Below, one piece after another: positions 43,327-52,932 of a DNA stretch of 64,000 bases (positions are counted from its first letter, which is position 1; each line of letters begins with the position of its first letter). Under the pieces are notes generated by a model, which saw only the letters and a list, made by a program, of their open reading frames with translations, was not told where the DNA came from and searched no databases. Source of the stretch: Planctomycetota bacterium (lineage in GTDB: Bacteria; Planctomycetota; Planctomycetia; Gemmatales; Gemmataceae); assembly GCA_016873095.1 (NCBI GenBank), contig VGYC01000012.1, positions 1-64,000 on the forward strand, written 5' to 3'. The translations under genes and the position numbers were made by a program.

Positions 43327-44264
43327 CGGCGCGCCCGGGGTTCGACGTGCAGGGCCATCGCGGCGCCCGCGCCTTGAAGCCGGAGAATACATTCCCCTCA
43401 TTCGAGGTCGCCCTCGATGTCGGGGCCACGTCGATCGAGACCGACGTCCACCTCACGGCCGACGACGTGCCGGTGCTGGTCCACGACCCATGGGTGCACG
43501 AGGGCATCTTCCGCAAGATCGGCAACGGCGTCCCGGAGACTTGCACGCGGCCGCTCGTCCGGCAGCTTGCGCTCGACCAGCTGCGTGGCTACAGCGCCGA
43601 TCGGAATCCCGATCCCGTTCGTTTTCCTCGTCAGAACGCCGACGTCACGCCGCTGGCACAGATGTTTGCCGAGGCGCGCGGCATTGACCCGTTCACGCCG
43701 CCGACTCTTGCCGAGCTACTCGAGTTTGTCGCGGCGTATGCCGGCGACATTGGCGAAAGCCTCGGCAAGAATGCCGAGCAACGGCAGCGCGCACGCCTGC
43801 TGCGCATCGACCTGGAGCTGAAACGAGTCCCGTTTCATCGCGAGTACATCGGCGACGACTTTGACGGCGTCCGGCCGGGCACTTTCGAGCGGCGCGTCGT
43901 TGAGGCGCTGCACCGCGCTGCTGCGCTGACACGCAGCAGCGTGCGCAGCTTCGATCATCGCTGCTTGACGGCAATCAGGGTACTGGAGCCTGACCTGGCG
44001 ACGGCCGTGTTGCTGTCCGGAACGACGCCCATCGATCCAGGCTGGCTCTCGGCTTCCGTCTCCGGATCGTCATACTGTCCGGACTACACCTTCCTCGATG
44101 AGAGCCAGGTCAAGCAAGCCCGGCGGCACGGTTTGCGCGTGCTGCCCTGGACGGTCAACGATGCCGACGCATGGCGCACGCTGCTATCCTGGGGCGTGGA
44201 CGGAATCACCACGGACGAGCCTGGCCAGCTGGCAGCCATGTTGCAGCACGGCCTGTGCCAATGA
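43323..44264 (+). CDS. Glycerophosphodiester phosphodiesterase family protein
   Basis: 313 residues. The GDPD core is clear: [20 protein letters not shown] (catalytic His and Glu-Asn), [18 protein letters not shown] (metal Glu/Asp, second His), [10 protein letters not shown] and the C-terminal [17 protein letters not shown] with [11 protein letters not shown]. It hydrolyses glycerophosphodiesters to an alcohol and glycerol 3-phosphate. No signal peptide is visible, so it is cytoplasmic. It is translationally coupled to the upstream isomerase-like gene. Confidence 0.92.
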   Translation: MTARPGFDVQGHRGARALKPENTFPSFEVALDVGATSIETDVHLTADDVPVLVHDPWVHEGIFRKIGNGVPETCTRPLVRQLALDQLRGYSADRNPDPVRFPRQNADVTPLAQMFAEARGIDPFTPPTLAELLEFVAAYAGDIGESLGKNAEQRQRARLLRIDLELKRVPFHREYIGDDFDGVRPGTFERRVVEALHRAAALTRSSVRSFDHRCLTAIRVLEPDLATAVLLSGTTPIDPGWLSASVSGSSYCPDYTFLDESQVKQARRHGLRVLPWTVNDADAWRTLLSWGVDGITTDEPGQLAAMLQHGLCQ

Positions 44265-44291
44265 CCGCCGCGTGCGGCACGCTGAGAGCTC

Positions 44292-44606
44292 ATGGCCAAG
44301 AAACGCATCAAGAAGAGAACGGTCCGACTGATGCGTCCCGCCGATGCCGAGCCGGGCGTGTTTGCCATTGCCGAAGGACGGAAGCTGTCCTTCTACTATT
44401 TCCGGGAGCTTGCCAGCGACATCGGCGGCCGCGGCTTCCGTGTCCTTCGCCTGGGCACGACGGCTGTTTACAGCGTTCGCCTGGCCAGCGTCGCTGACAC
44501 CACCTGCGAATGCATGGGCTTTCTCCGCATAGGCCGCTGCAAGCACGTCCTGGCCCTGCAAGCACTCATCAAGGAAGGGCTGCTGAATGCTCGTATGACG
44601 AATTAA
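44292..44606 (+). CDS. Small SWIM-type zinc-finger protein
   Basis: 104 residues. Cys72-x-Cys74-x8-Cys83-x-His85 (TCECMGFLRIGRCKHVLAL) fits the SWIM zinc-finger pattern CxCx(n)CxH. The basic N-terminus (MAKKRIKKRTVRL) could contact nucleic acid. SWIM domains mediate DNA or protein contacts; the role here is unknown. It lies 27 bases after the phosphodiesterase gene and may be co-transcribed. Confidence 0.75.
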   Translation: MAKKRIKKRTVRLMRPADAEPGVFAIAEGRKLSFYYFRELASDIGGRGFRVLRLGTTAVYSVRLASVADTTCECMGFLRIGRCKHVLALQALIKEGLLNARMTN

Positions 44607-44723
44607 ACAGCCTTTCACTCTACCAAAAGCGAACGTTGCGCGACCACATCCGATGCGCGACCACAGAGCGGTCGAGCAGAAACCGCGCGCACGCGGATAT
44701 GCCCATGATTCCAAGAGGCCTTT

Positions 44724-45179
44724 TCAGACCAGCGGCGTCAGGACTTCCTCGGCCGGTTCGGCCTCATCGACATGTAGCGGGAGATCGGCTTCTTCGCTGA
44801 GCGTGGGCTGGGTCGGGTCTGGCATGCCCTCGGGCCAGATGTGGAAGCCGCCGCGTGAAGTGAAGCCGAGGTTTTGCTCGGCCGAAATCTCCCACACACC
44901 CCAGATGCCCTTGCCCTCGTTGAAGCCCTTGTAGAAGACGTCGTGCTTGCCGAGGTAGCGTTTCGTCCAGTGGCACTTGCCATCGGCGAGTTCATATCGG
45001 CCACGGATGAGGAATTTTCCGACCCAGTCGCGTCCCTGGCCGGTGATCTGTCCGTGCCGAAATGTCAGGTGCAGCTCCATGAGATGTCGGCCGGGCAGGG
45101 CCGGCTGCAAGAAGAAGCCGGTCCAGGGGCCGCTGGGAAAGCGGGGGTCAGTCTCCAGTTCGATGGGCTTGGCGGCCAT
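44724..45179 (-). CDS. Conserved hypothetical protein
   Basis: 151 residues from the ATG at 45179 (GAGGAC upstream); the longer frame to 45212 has a weak start. Beta-rich sequence with aromatic motifs ([61 protein letters not shown]) suggests a lipocalin-like or small barrel fold. There is no signal peptide. I do not recognise a named family, though planctomycete relatives are likely. It is separated from neighbours by its own gaps and probably transcribed alone. Confidence 0.65.
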   Translation of the reverse strand: MAAKPIELETDPRFPSGPWTGFFLQPALPGRHLMELHLTFRHGQITGQGRDWVGKFLIRGRYELADGKCHWTKRYLGKHDVFYKGFNEGKGIWGVWEISAEQNLGFTSRGGFHIWPEGMPDPTQPTLSEEADLPLHVDEAEPAEEVLTPLV

Positions 45180-45230
45180 GGTGTCCTCGTCTGCTCGATG
45201 CCTTGAGGACATTATAGCAGCACGGCATGC

Positions 45231-45944
45231 CTACGCATTCACCAGCGCCGCCGCCGGTTCGATCCGTCCTTCGACCATGCGAACGACGCGATCGCTTTCC
45301 TGGACGATATCGAGGTTGTGCGTGACCATGACAATGGTGAGGCCGTCGTCGCGGTTGAGGTTACGGAGCACCTCGATGATGTGGCCGCCGTTGCTGGCGT
45401 CGAGGTTACCGGTAGGCTCGTCGGCGAGGAGCACGCGCGGGCGACTGATGAGGGCGCGGGCGATGGCCGTCCGCTGCATTTCGCCTCCGGAGAGTTCGCG
45501 TGGCCGATGGTTCCAGCGCTGACCCAGTCCCATGCGTTCCAGCATGGCCATGCCCTGGCGGCGCAATTCCTTGCGCCGCCCCCACCACGACCAAGCCGAG
45601 TTGGCGATCATGGCCGGCGTCAGCACGTTCTCCAGGGCCGTCATCTCCGGCAGGAGATGATAGAACTGGAAGATGAAGCCGAAGGTGTGGTTGCGCAGCT
45701 TGTCGCGCCCTTCCGACGGCAGGTTGTCGATGCGCTTGCCCTCCAGGTGAATCTCCCCCGAATCGGGCCGATCCAGCGTCCCCAGGAGATGCAGCAGCGT
45801 GCTCTTTCCCGAGCCGGAAGCCCCGATGACGCTGACGAACTCCCCCTCGTGGACGTCGAGGCTCAGGCCGCGCAGGACTTCAACCCTGTTGGCGTCCTTG
45901 CGATAGGTCTTCTGCAGATCGATGGCACGGAGGAGGGGATGCAT
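45231..45944 (-). CDS. lolD: LolD-like ABC transporter ATPase
   Basis: 237 residues with Walker [10 protein letters not shown], the Q-loop [20 protein letters not shown], signature [19 protein letters not shown], Walker [13 protein letters not shown] and the switch His in MVTHNLDI. The [10 protein letters not shown] and GNLD features are those of LolD/MacB-type ATPases. Together with the permease gene upstream it should form a lipoprotein-releasing or related MacB/FtsX-type exporter. GCGAGG precedes the ATG by seven bases. Confidence 0.85.
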   Translation of the reverse strand: MHPLLRAIDLQKTYRKDANRVEVLRGLSLDVHEGEFVSVIGASGSGKSTLLHLLGTLDRPDSGEIHLEGKRIDNLPSEGRDKLRNHTFGFIFQFYHLLPEMTALENVLTPAMIANSAWSWWGRRKELRRQGMAMLERMGLGQRWNHRPRELSGGEMQRTAIARALISRPRVLLADEPTGNLDASNGGHIIEVLRNLNRDDGLTIVMVTHNLDIVQESDRVVRMVEGRIEPAAALVNA

Positions 45945-45999
45945 CTTGGAACCTCGCTAGGAAAGCCGCTTGGCAAATTGAACGATTGCAATTGAGGAA

Positions 46000-47475
46000 T
46001 CACTCGTACCTTAAGGCACGCACGGGGTGGAGCATGGCAGCGCGCATGGCGGGTAGCACGCTGAAGACGACGGCGATACCGATGGCGCCGATGTTGACCA
46101 GCACCAGCATCCAGATCTCGATGTTGGTCGGAATCTTGTCGAAGTAGTAGACCTCGCGATTGAAGATCTCGCCGCCGGTGATGTTGCTCAATAGATGCTC
46201 GATGGCGTTGATGTTGAAAGTCAGCGACAGGCCCAGTGCCGTCCCCATCCAGGCGCCGATGATGCCGAGCAGGAAGCCGTAGCCGAGGAAGATCTTCATG
46301 ACGCCGCCGTTGGAAGCGCCGAGGGCTTTCAGGATGCCGATGTCACGTGTCTTCTCGGCCACGATCATCGTGAAGATCGCCAGGATGCCGAAGCCTGCCA
46401 CGCCGATGATGAGAAACAGCAGGATATTCAGAATGCCCTTCTCGATGGAGATGGCCGCCAGCAGCGGGCCCTGCTTGTGCTCCCACGTCTCGACACGAAC
46501 CCCGTCCTTGCCGAACATCTTGCGGAGTTCCTTGACCACGGCCGGCGCCGTGGCATAATCCCTGAGCTTGATCTGAATGCTGGTGACGCGGTTCTGCATG
46601 GTGCGCAGTTGTTGCAGATGCTCGAGCGGCACAAAGACATACTGGCTGTCGTACTCGCTCATGTCGGACTTGAAATAATCGACGACGACGAAGTTATCGT
46701 AGACCGGCATGAGCCGCTCGCCGCCGATGGTGGTGATGATGACCTCGCTACGGTCGGTGCCGAGCGGATACTTCTCGACGTACTTGACAGTGCCATTCTC
46801 GTCGGTGCCTGCTTTCTCGCGATAGCTGGCGATCAGGTTGCCCAGCACCACACCGCACGGGACCTTGATCCGCTTGGGGGTCCTGGCCGGAGGCGGCGGC
46901 TGCTCCGGATCCACGGGGGTGATGGCGCGCTGTTGCAGGTCCATGATGGCCTCGCGATACTCGTAGCGCTTGCGCGCTTCCGGCGATAGCTCGAACGAGA
47001 ACTCGCCCGGCTTCGATCTCGCCTGCACCAGATGCTCCTTGAAGCCGCCGACCAGATTACGCGACTTGGGATCGACGCCCACGAGGTGCACGGTGCGGGT
47101 GACGCGCTCGCCGTTGGGCCAGGAGAACTGCATGATGGCGAAGACTTCCATGACCGGCGTCATCGCCTCGATGCGCTCGCTGAGAAATGGCAGCGCCCGG
47201 ATTCTGGCCATCTTCTCGCCGGGATCCGCGAAACCTTCCATGGTGCTGGCTTCGATGACGATATCGGAAAGCAGCCCGTGCAGCCGATCCTTCAGCTTCG
47301 TGCTGAAGCCACTCATGACACTGTTGACGACAATGAGCGTCGCCACCCCCAGCATCACGCTGATGATGCATGCCAGCGCGAGATAGCGCGTCCGCAGGTA
47401 ACGCCAGCACAGCAGCAGCTTGTACACGAAAGCCCTCCTTGGCAGTTTTTGTTTACGTTTCGCGGTCGCGCTCAC
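46000..47475 (-). CDS. LolC/E-like (FtsX-type) ABC permease
   Basis: 491 residues from a GTG. One N-terminal helix (LALACIISVMLGVATLIVVNSVM), a long periplasmic domain and three C-terminal helices (ILLFLIIGVAGFGILAIF, ILKALGASNG context, NIGAIGIAVVFSVLPAMRAA) are the LolC/E pattern. The periplasmic part is longer than usual, with a proline-rich insert near PPPPARTPKRI. It pairs with the ATPase gene 55 bases downstream. It may release lipoproteins from the cytoplasmic membrane. Confidence 0.85.
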   Translation of the reverse strand: MSATAKRKQKLPRRAFVYKLLLCWRYLRTRYLALACIISVMLGVATLIVVNSVMSGFSTKLKDRLHGLLSDIVIEASTMEGFADPGEKMARIRALPFLSERIEAMTPVMEVFAIMQFSWPNGERVTRTVHLVGVDPKSRNLVGGFKEHLVQARSKPGEFSFELSPEARKRYEYREAIMDLQQRAITPVDPEQPPPPARTPKRIKVPCGVVLGNLIASYREKAGTDENGTVKYVEKYPLGTDRSEVIITTIGGERLMPVYDNFVVVDYFKSDMSEYDSQYVFVPLEHLQQLRTMQNRVTSIQIKLRDYATAPAVVKELRKMFGKDGVRVETWEHKQGPLLAAISIEKGILNILLFLIIGVAGFGILAIFTMIVAEKTRDIGILKALGASNGGVMKIFLGYGFLLGIIGAWMGTALGLSLTFNINAIEHLLSNITGGEIFNREVYYFDKIPTNIEIWMLVLVNIGAIGIAVVFSVLPAMRAAMLHPVRALRYE

Positions 47476-47531
47476 TGTTCAGGGATGACTCGCGCCGCAG
47501 GAGGACTGCGAGCGCGAATCGTAAACAATGT

Positions 47532-49070
47532 TTATTGGGATCGCAGCAACGGAAACAAGATCACGTCGCGGATCGTTTGCGTGTTCGTCAGCAGCATCAC
47601 GAGCCGGTCGATGCCGACTCCCAGGCCGCCGGCGGGCGGCATGCCGTGCTTCAAGGCGCGGACGAAATCCTCGTCCATCTTCGCCATCGAATCCTCCTCC
47701 GGCAGGCCGGCGAGCTGCTGCCGAAAGGTCGCCTCCTGCGTGATCGGGTCGTTCAGCTCGGTGTAGGCGTTGGCCAGCTCCATGCCGTCGATGTACAGCT
47801 CGAAACGCTCGGCGATGTTCGGGTTGCCCGCCTTGCGCTTGGTGAGCGGGCACAGCGACGCCGGATAGTCGTGGACGAACACCGGCCCGGCCAGCTTGTC
47901 TTCCACCTTTTCCTCGAAGAGATAATGAACAAGGACGTCATGATGCTTGCCGGCCGTAGGAAAGCCGGTCGCCTCGGCCGCCACGCGGACGCCGTCGGCA
48001 TCGTCGATGGTCACGCCCACGTGCTCACGAAATAGCTCGGCATAGCTGGCGCGCCGGAAGGGGGGCGTGTAGTCGATCAGCCGCTCGCCGTAGGGCAACT
48101 TCAGTTCGGATTTCCCGGCCGTCAGCAATTTCACGCAGGCGACGATCAGCCCCTCGGTGATGTCCATCATGACGCGGTAGTCGCCGTAGGCCTGGTACAG
48201 CTCCATCATGGTGAATTCCGGGTTGTGCTTGGGGCTGATGCCCTCGTTGCGAAAAACCCGGCCGATCTCGAAGACTTTCTCGATGCCGCCGACCAGCAAG
48301 CGCTTGAGATGCAGTTCCAGAGCGATGCGCAGGTACAGCTTGATGTCGAGGGCGTTGTGGTGCGTGATGAACGGCCGGGCCGCCGCGCCGCCGGCGATGG
48401 CGTGCAGCGTCGGCGTCTCCACCTCCACGAAGCCGAGACCGTCCAGGTAGTTGCGGATCGCGCGAATGATGCGTACGCGGCTCAGCGTGCGCTCCAGTGT
48501 CTCCGGCGTGTACAAGAGATCGAGATAGCGATGTCGCAGCCGATACTCGATATCCTGCATCCCTTTGACCTTGTCAGGGTGCGGCAGGAGCGACTTGCCA
48601 AGCGGATGGAGCTTCGTTGCAAAGATGGTCAGCTCGCCGGTCTTGGTCTTGCCGAACGTGCCATCAACGCCGACAATGTCGCCGAGGTCGAACTCCTGAG
48701 CCAGCGCCCAGCCCTGTTCGCCGACCTGTTTCTGACCGATCATCACCTGCACATAGCTCGACCAGGCATCATCCTCGGTGCCGGCGTGCTCCTTGCTCTT
48801 CATGGCCCGGCGGGTGCGCTGGCCAGACCAGTCCTGGATCTCCAGCCAGTGGATCTTGCCGGCGATGCGTCGCAAGATGATGCGCCCGGCGGCGCGCACC
48901 TGCGGCCGCTGCTCCTCCGGCAGATCGGCGGGCAGGTCGCGGATCCTGGCAATGGGCAATGCGTTATCGAACCGGCCGCCCCACGGGTCCAGGCCCAAGG
49001 ATTCGATGCGGCGCAGTTTCTCCGTCCGCGTGGCTTCAAATGCATCCGGTGTTTCGTGCGATTCCGACAC
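47532..49070 (-). CDS. lysS: Lysyl-tRNA synthetase, class II
   Basis: 512 residues from a GTG. An N-terminal OB-fold (RAAGRIILRRIAGKIHWLEI, VGVDGTFGKTKTGELTIF) precedes the class II core with motif 1 near RNYLDGLGFVEVETPTLH, motif 2 (FEIGRVFRNEGISPKHNPEF) and motif 3 (GLGVGIDRLVMLLTN). It charges tRNA-Lys with lysine. Length is normal for the family. The start has no strong ribosome binding site, so a slightly different start is possible. Confidence 0.95.
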   Translation of the reverse strand: MSESHETPDAFEATRTEKLRRIESLGLDPWGGRFDNALPIARIRDLPADLPEEQRPQVRAAGRIILRRIAGKIHWLEIQDWSGQRTRRAMKSKEHAGTEDDAWSSYVQVMIGQKQVGEQGWALAQEFDLGDIVGVDGTFGKTKTGELTIFATKLHPLGKSLLPHPDKVKGMQDIEYRLRHRYLDLLYTPETLERTLSRVRIIRAIRNYLDGLGFVEVETPTLHAIAGGAAARPFITHHNALDIKLYLRIALELHLKRLLVGGIEKVFEIGRVFRNEGISPKHNPEFTMMELYQAYGDYRVMMDITEGLIVACVKLLTAGKSELKLPYGERLIDYTPPFRRASYAELFREHVGVTIDDADGVRVAAEATGFPTAGKHHDVLVHYLFEEKVEDKLAGPVFVHDYPASLCPLTKRKAGNPNIAERFELYIDGMELANAYTELNDPITQEATFRQQLAGLPEEDSMAKMDEDFVRALKHGMPPAGGLGVGIDRLVMLLTNTQTIRDVILFPLLRSQ

Positions 49071-49228
49071 GGCGACGGCCTTCGTGCTGAAGATTTCCAG
49101 GTTGCTGCGTCATGGCGAGATATGGATTCTAGCCCGTCCGCAAGACGTGTCAATCGCAACGGCGACGCGGCAAGATGGGAAGGCGGGAGAACACTGGCGC
49201 GAGGTCACTGACGTCGGCACGGCACGGA

Positions 49229-50113
49229 TCAGCTCACCACGCGATTGCGCCCCTCGCGCTTGGCCTGGTAGAGCTTCTCGTCGGAACGGCGAATCAGCTC
49301 CTGGGGGCTGATGTCCGTTTCCCCCTGAGTGGTCGACACGCCAATGCTGATGGTGACCTGGTAGATGCGGTCCTCGTAGTGGAATTCCTTGGAACTGATG
49401 GCGGCTACGAGCCGGTCGGCCAGCTTGCCAGCGCCGTCAGCATTGGTTTCGGGAAGGACGACGGCAAATTCCTCGCCGCCGTAGCGGGCAAACAGTTCCT
49501 CCTTGCGAATGTTGCCCTTGATGCGGGCGGCCAGCTCGCGAAGCGTGAAATCGCCGCCCAGGTGGCCCAGTTCCTCGTTGATCGAGCGGAAGCGATCGAT
49601 ATCGATCATCACCAGCGACAACGGCCTGTCATAACGGCTGGATCGCGCCAGCTCGCGGTCAAGAAACTCGAGAAAGTAGCGCTTGTTGTGGATGTCGGTG
49701 AGGGCATCGATGATGGTCAGGCGATAAATTTCCTCATGATACTCGGCCTCGACGTTGCCGCCCATGAGAAAGCGATAGATGCAGTTGCCGACGCGCAAGT
49801 AGTCACCGTCCTTGAGTTTGCACATGGCAGCGGGTACGTCGTTGACATAGGTGCCGTTCGTGCTTTGCAGATCGACGGCATAGTAGCCATCGGCGGCTGG
49901 CTGGATGCGGGCATGACGGCGCGACACTGAATGGTCGTTGATGCGAATCTCGCACTCGTTGCCACGGCCGATGACCAGCGGCTGGTCCGATAACGTGTAG
50001 CGTGCTCCCATGCCCATGCCGGTAGGATAGATGTGCACCACGCAGGCATTGCGGTTGGTTACGGACACCGGCCGATCCGGGGCTGTGACCCAAGTCTCGG
50101 TTATTTTTTCCAT
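49229..50113 (-). CDS. FHA-GGDEF protein, predicted diguanylate cyclase
   Basis: 294 residues. The FHA domain (~30-110) contains VIGRGNECEIRIND, VSRRHARI and LQSTNGTYVND. The GGDEF domain (~130-290) has RLTIIDALTDIHNKRYF, the active-site motif GGEEF in ARYGGEEFAVVLPE, and SIGVSTTQG. The RxxD inhibitory site expected five residues before GGEEF is RKEE, so product inhibition is probably absent. It should make c-di-GMP in response to a phospho-Thr partner bound by FHA. It is cytoplasmic, with no membrane helix. Confidence 0.92.
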   Translation of the reverse strand: MEKITETWVTAPDRPVSVTNRNACVVHIYPTGMGMGARYTLSDQPLVIGRGNECEIRINDHSVSRRHARIQPAADGYYAVDLQSTNGTYVNDVPAAMCKLKDGDYLRVGNCIYRFLMGGNVEAEYHEEIYRLTIIDALTDIHNKRYFLEFLDRELARSSRYDRPLSLVMIDIDRFRSINEELGHLGGDFTLRELAARIKGNIRKEELFARYGGEEFAVVLPETNADGAGKLADRLVAAISSKEFHYEDRIYQVTISIGVSTTQGETDISPQELIRRSDEKLYQAKREGRNRVVS

Positions 50114-50367
50114 GTGTCGAACTCAAGGCGAACCGGGAGAGTGTCGCGACGCAGGGAATCTCGCGTCCAGCAGCCCATTCAATCTTAGACCAGACAATGG
50201 TCAAATGCCAATGGCGCTGCCGGAAATCTGACACTTCCCTGGGATCGACGAGTGTGCGACGTATGTTGTTGACCTGGCGCCGGTTACGGCAGATTTACAT
50301 TCTGAAAGCTCCAGGACCGGCGGTTTGACCAGCATGATCGCCGCCTGTCATGATACAATGAGCCAGT

Positions 50368-51174
50368 ATGGCAGCCACCTACATCACGCGTCATGGCGTG
50401 ATGCGATTTCTGGGGGAGTACCAGGCGATCGGCGATGCGGCCTACGCGCGCGGGCAAAAAGTGATTGTGCGCAGCGAGCGCGGCCTTGAAGTCGGCGAGA
50501 TCCTGTGCGACGCCACTCCAAAGGCCGTGCAGATGATCGTGGAGCCGACACGCGGGCAAATCGTCCGCGTCATGAACGACGACGACTGCGCTCTGGCCCA
50601 GCGTGCCGGCCAGGCCGAATTGAACGAATTCGATCGCTGTACGGAGTTCATCAAGCAGCGTAAAATGCAGATGGAACTGGTGGACGCCGAGCACCTGTTC
50701 GGCGGCGAGCGGATCATCTTTTACTTTCTTGCCGAGAAACGCGTGGACTTCCGCGATCTGGTCAAGGATCTGGCTCGCGAGTACCGCACGCGCATCGAGA
50801 TGCGGCAGATCGGCGTTCGCGACGAGGCCAAGCTGCTCGCTGACTACGGCGACTGCGGCAAGCCGGTATGCTGCAACACGCACATGCCGGTGATGCCGCC
50901 GGTGTCGATGCGCATGGCCAAGCTGCAAAAATCGACGCTGGACCCTTCCAAGATCAGCGGTCGCTGCGGCCGGCTCAAGTGCTGCTTGCGCTTCGAGCAA
51001 GACGTTTACGAGGAATTCCAGCAGCAACTCCCCAATCCTGGCACGCGCATTGTCACCGCCAATGGGAAGGCCCGTGTTCTGGCTCAGGAGATTCTGGCAC
51101 GCAAGCTCCTGGTTGAATACGAGGACGGCCGCAAGATGGTCATTCCCGCCGAAGAAATTCTCACGAAACTGTAG
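50368..51174 (+). CDS. PSP1-domain protein, RicT/YaaT-like
   Basis: 268 residues. The core has GLEVGEILCDATPKAVQMIV, FYFLAEKRVDFRDLVKDLA, TRIEMRQIGVRDEAKLLADY and the conserved Cys cluster CGKPVCCNTHMP ... ISGRCGRLKCCLRFE. This is the PSP1 C-terminal domain of RicT/YaaT, which in Bacillus works with RicA/RicF, bears an Fe-S cluster and helps mRNA maturation. No ricA/ricF-like gene is next to it here. It is cytoplasmic. Confidence 0.88.
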   Translation: MAATYITRHGVMRFLGEYQAIGDAAYARGQKVIVRSERGLEVGEILCDATPKAVQMIVEPTRGQIVRVMNDDDCALAQRAGQAELNEFDRCTEFIKQRKMQMELVDAEHLFGGERIIFYFLAEKRVDFRDLVKDLAREYRTRIEMRQIGVRDEAKLLADYGDCGKPVCCNTHMPVMPPVSMRMAKLQKSTLDPSKISGRCGRLKCCLRFEQDVYEEFQQQLPNPGTRIVTANGKARVLAQEILARKLLVEYEDGRKMVIPAEEILTKL

Positions 51175-51222
51175 GCCGTAGCTACTCTTGACCACGAATT
51201 GCAACTTTGGTATCCGGCCGGC

Positions 51223-51795
51223 ATGCGATCGAAATTAACGTTGCCACACTGGCTTTGCCGGCGCGCGTTGCTGCTCGGTGGACTGCTGTTCGTCGCCAGC
51301 GATCGAGCGCGGGCCCAGGGTGGCTTGTTCGGCGTGACCGATGAGCGTGAGCCAACGGTATGGTCCGCGACCGGCCTGCGCATCAAGCTGAATGGCTTTG
51401 AGCCGCCTGGGGAGCCGCCGGCTGATCCCGCACCAGGGCAAGTCATCGCCAGTCCCACGCTGGGCTGGAGCGGGCAACTGGGCACGGTTGCCGCGGTGCA
51501 GGGCTTCGTCGGGCAGAGCCTGGGCATCGAGCCGCGCTTGACCGACGATTTCCGCGCGGGGACGCACTACGGCCTGGTCGTGCAATGTCCCATCCAGGCC
51601 GTTTGCGAGCCGACCAGCCAGAAGGTCATGCTGTTCTTTCAAGCGCGTGGCGGCTTTCGCTTCCTGGAAGAGCAAGGCAGCCATGTGCCCACCTGGAGAA
51701 TATTGCCCGGCATCGAATGGCGCTTTCGCGAGAACGTACGGATGCGCGTCAGCGGCAACGCGGATGACCTGATTTCATGCTGGTGGCGGTATTGA
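51223..51795 (+). CDS. Small secreted protein of unknown function
   Basis: 190 residues from ATG 51223 (a TTG at 51199 is an alternative). Signal peptide: RRALLLGGLLFVASDRARAQ. The mature part is beta-rich with alternating aromatic residues (FQARGGFRFLEEQG, PGIEWRFRENVRMRVSGNADD), which would suit a small outer-membrane barrel or a surface protein. The family is not recognised. Its 3' end overlaps the end of the convergent mutY gene by 47 bases. Confidence 0.65.
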   Translation: MRSKLTLPHWLCRRALLLGGLLFVASDRARAQGGLFGVTDEREPTVWSATGLRIKLNGFEPPGEPPADPAPGQVIASPTLGWSGQLGTVAAVQGFVGQSLGIEPRLTDDFRAGTHYGLVVQCPIQAVCEPTSQKVMLFFQARGGFRFLEEQGSHVPTWRILPGIEWRFRENVRMRVSGNADDLISCWWRY

Positions 51796-52912
51796 CGCTC
51801 TCGGCGACAGACCGCTTGGCGGCGGCCGGGTTGATTGAAAGTGTGGCCGCCAACCGGCGTTGCGGCGCGCTGAAAGGCAGCGTCATCAGGTCCTCAACCA
51901 GCAACCATTTGCCTTGCTGATAGAACTCCGATCGGAAGGCGCCGCCGCGCCAGCGCGCTTGCAAGCAGATGAGCCGGATGCGGAAACGCGTGATGGCATG
52001 TGCGAAGTCCAGCAGTGGATCGCCGATGTCGGCCCGGCAGCCAGTCAACTCCATGACGGTACGCCGGCCCGCGTCCACCGCTGACTCGTGTTCGTTCATC
52101 GGGCCATGCGGGAATTCCCACATCCCAGCCCAGCGTCCGTGCCTTGGCCGCTGTGCGACCAGCACGCGCTGGCCGCGTCGGCAAACAACGGCGACCTCCA
52201 CCTGCTTTTCAATTATGGCGCGGCCGCGCCGCGGCGGGATCGACTCTTGCTGTCCCGTTCGTCGCGCCAGGCAAGCCTTTGCCAGGGGACAGCGCCCGCA
52301 GTCCGGCTGCCGCGCCGTGCACACAAGCGCGCCCAGTTCCATCAGCGCTTGATTGAAGTCGCCGGCGCCGCCGTCGGGCAACAGCATCTCGGCCAGTTCC
52401 CATAACCGAGCTTCGACATTGCGACTCGCTCCGCTGACCACGAACAAGCGGGACAAGACCCGGCGGCTATTGGCTTCGACGATGGGCATGCGTCGATCGA
52501 AGGCTTGTGACAGCACGGCACCGACAGTGTAGCGCCCGAATCCCGGCAGTCGGCTCAGCACCTCTGGATCATCGGGAATGCGCCCGTCGTGGTGCGAGAC
52601 AAGGAGCCGCGCGGCACGAAGCAGATCGCGCGCTCTTCGATAGTATCCGAGGCCTTCCCAGTGGCGCAGCAGGTCTTGCTCTTCGGCACTGGCCAGGGCC
52701 GCGATACTGGGAAAAGCCCGCAGGAAGCGACCGAAGTAACGGACCACGGTGGCCGCCTGGGTCTGCTGTAACAGCACCTCGCTTAGCCAGATGGCATACG
52801 GATCGCGCGACTCGCGCCATGGGAGCGGGCGTGCATGAGCGCGGAACCAGCGCAAAAGATTGTGGCGCAGCTGTCGCCAATTGCCTGGAGTTGAAATCGG
52901 AGCACGGGCCAT
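51749..52912 (-). CDS. mutY: Adenine DNA glycosylase
   Basis: 387 residues. The HhH-GPD core has WLSEVLLQQTQAATV (Glu46, general acid), LPGFGRYTVGAVL (helix-hairpin-helix) and the Fe-S ligands CTARQPDCGRCPLAKAC (C-x6-C-x2-C-x5-C). A C-terminal MutT-like domain (VLVAQRPRHGRWAGMWEFPHG) reads 8-oxoG. It removes A mispaired with 8-oxoG. Oddity: the catalytic Asp of the DGN motif is Glu here (VEANSRRVL, Glu147 by this numbering). The ATG at 52912 is preferred to the GTG three bases upstream. Confidence 0.92.
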   Translation of the reverse strand: MARAPISTPGNWRQLRHNLLRWFRAHARPLPWRESRDPYAIWLSEVLLQQTQAATVVRYFGRFLRAFPSIAALASAEEQDLLRHWEGLGYYRRARDLLRAARLLVSHHDGRIPDDPEVLSRLPGFGRYTVGAVLSQAFDRRMPIVEANSRRVLSRLFVVSGASRNVEARLWELAEMLLPDGGAGDFNQALMELGALVCTARQPDCGRCPLAKACLARRTGQQESIPPRRGRAIIEKQVEVAVVCRRGQRVLVAQRPRHGRWAGMWEFPHGPMNEHESAVDAGRRTVMELTGCRADIGDPLLDFAHAITRFRIRLICLQARWRGGAFRSEFYQQGKWLLVEDLMTLPFSAPQRRLAATLSINPAAAKRSVAESVNTATSMKSGHPRCR

Positions 52913-52932
52913 CACGCTGACGGGAATGTAAA

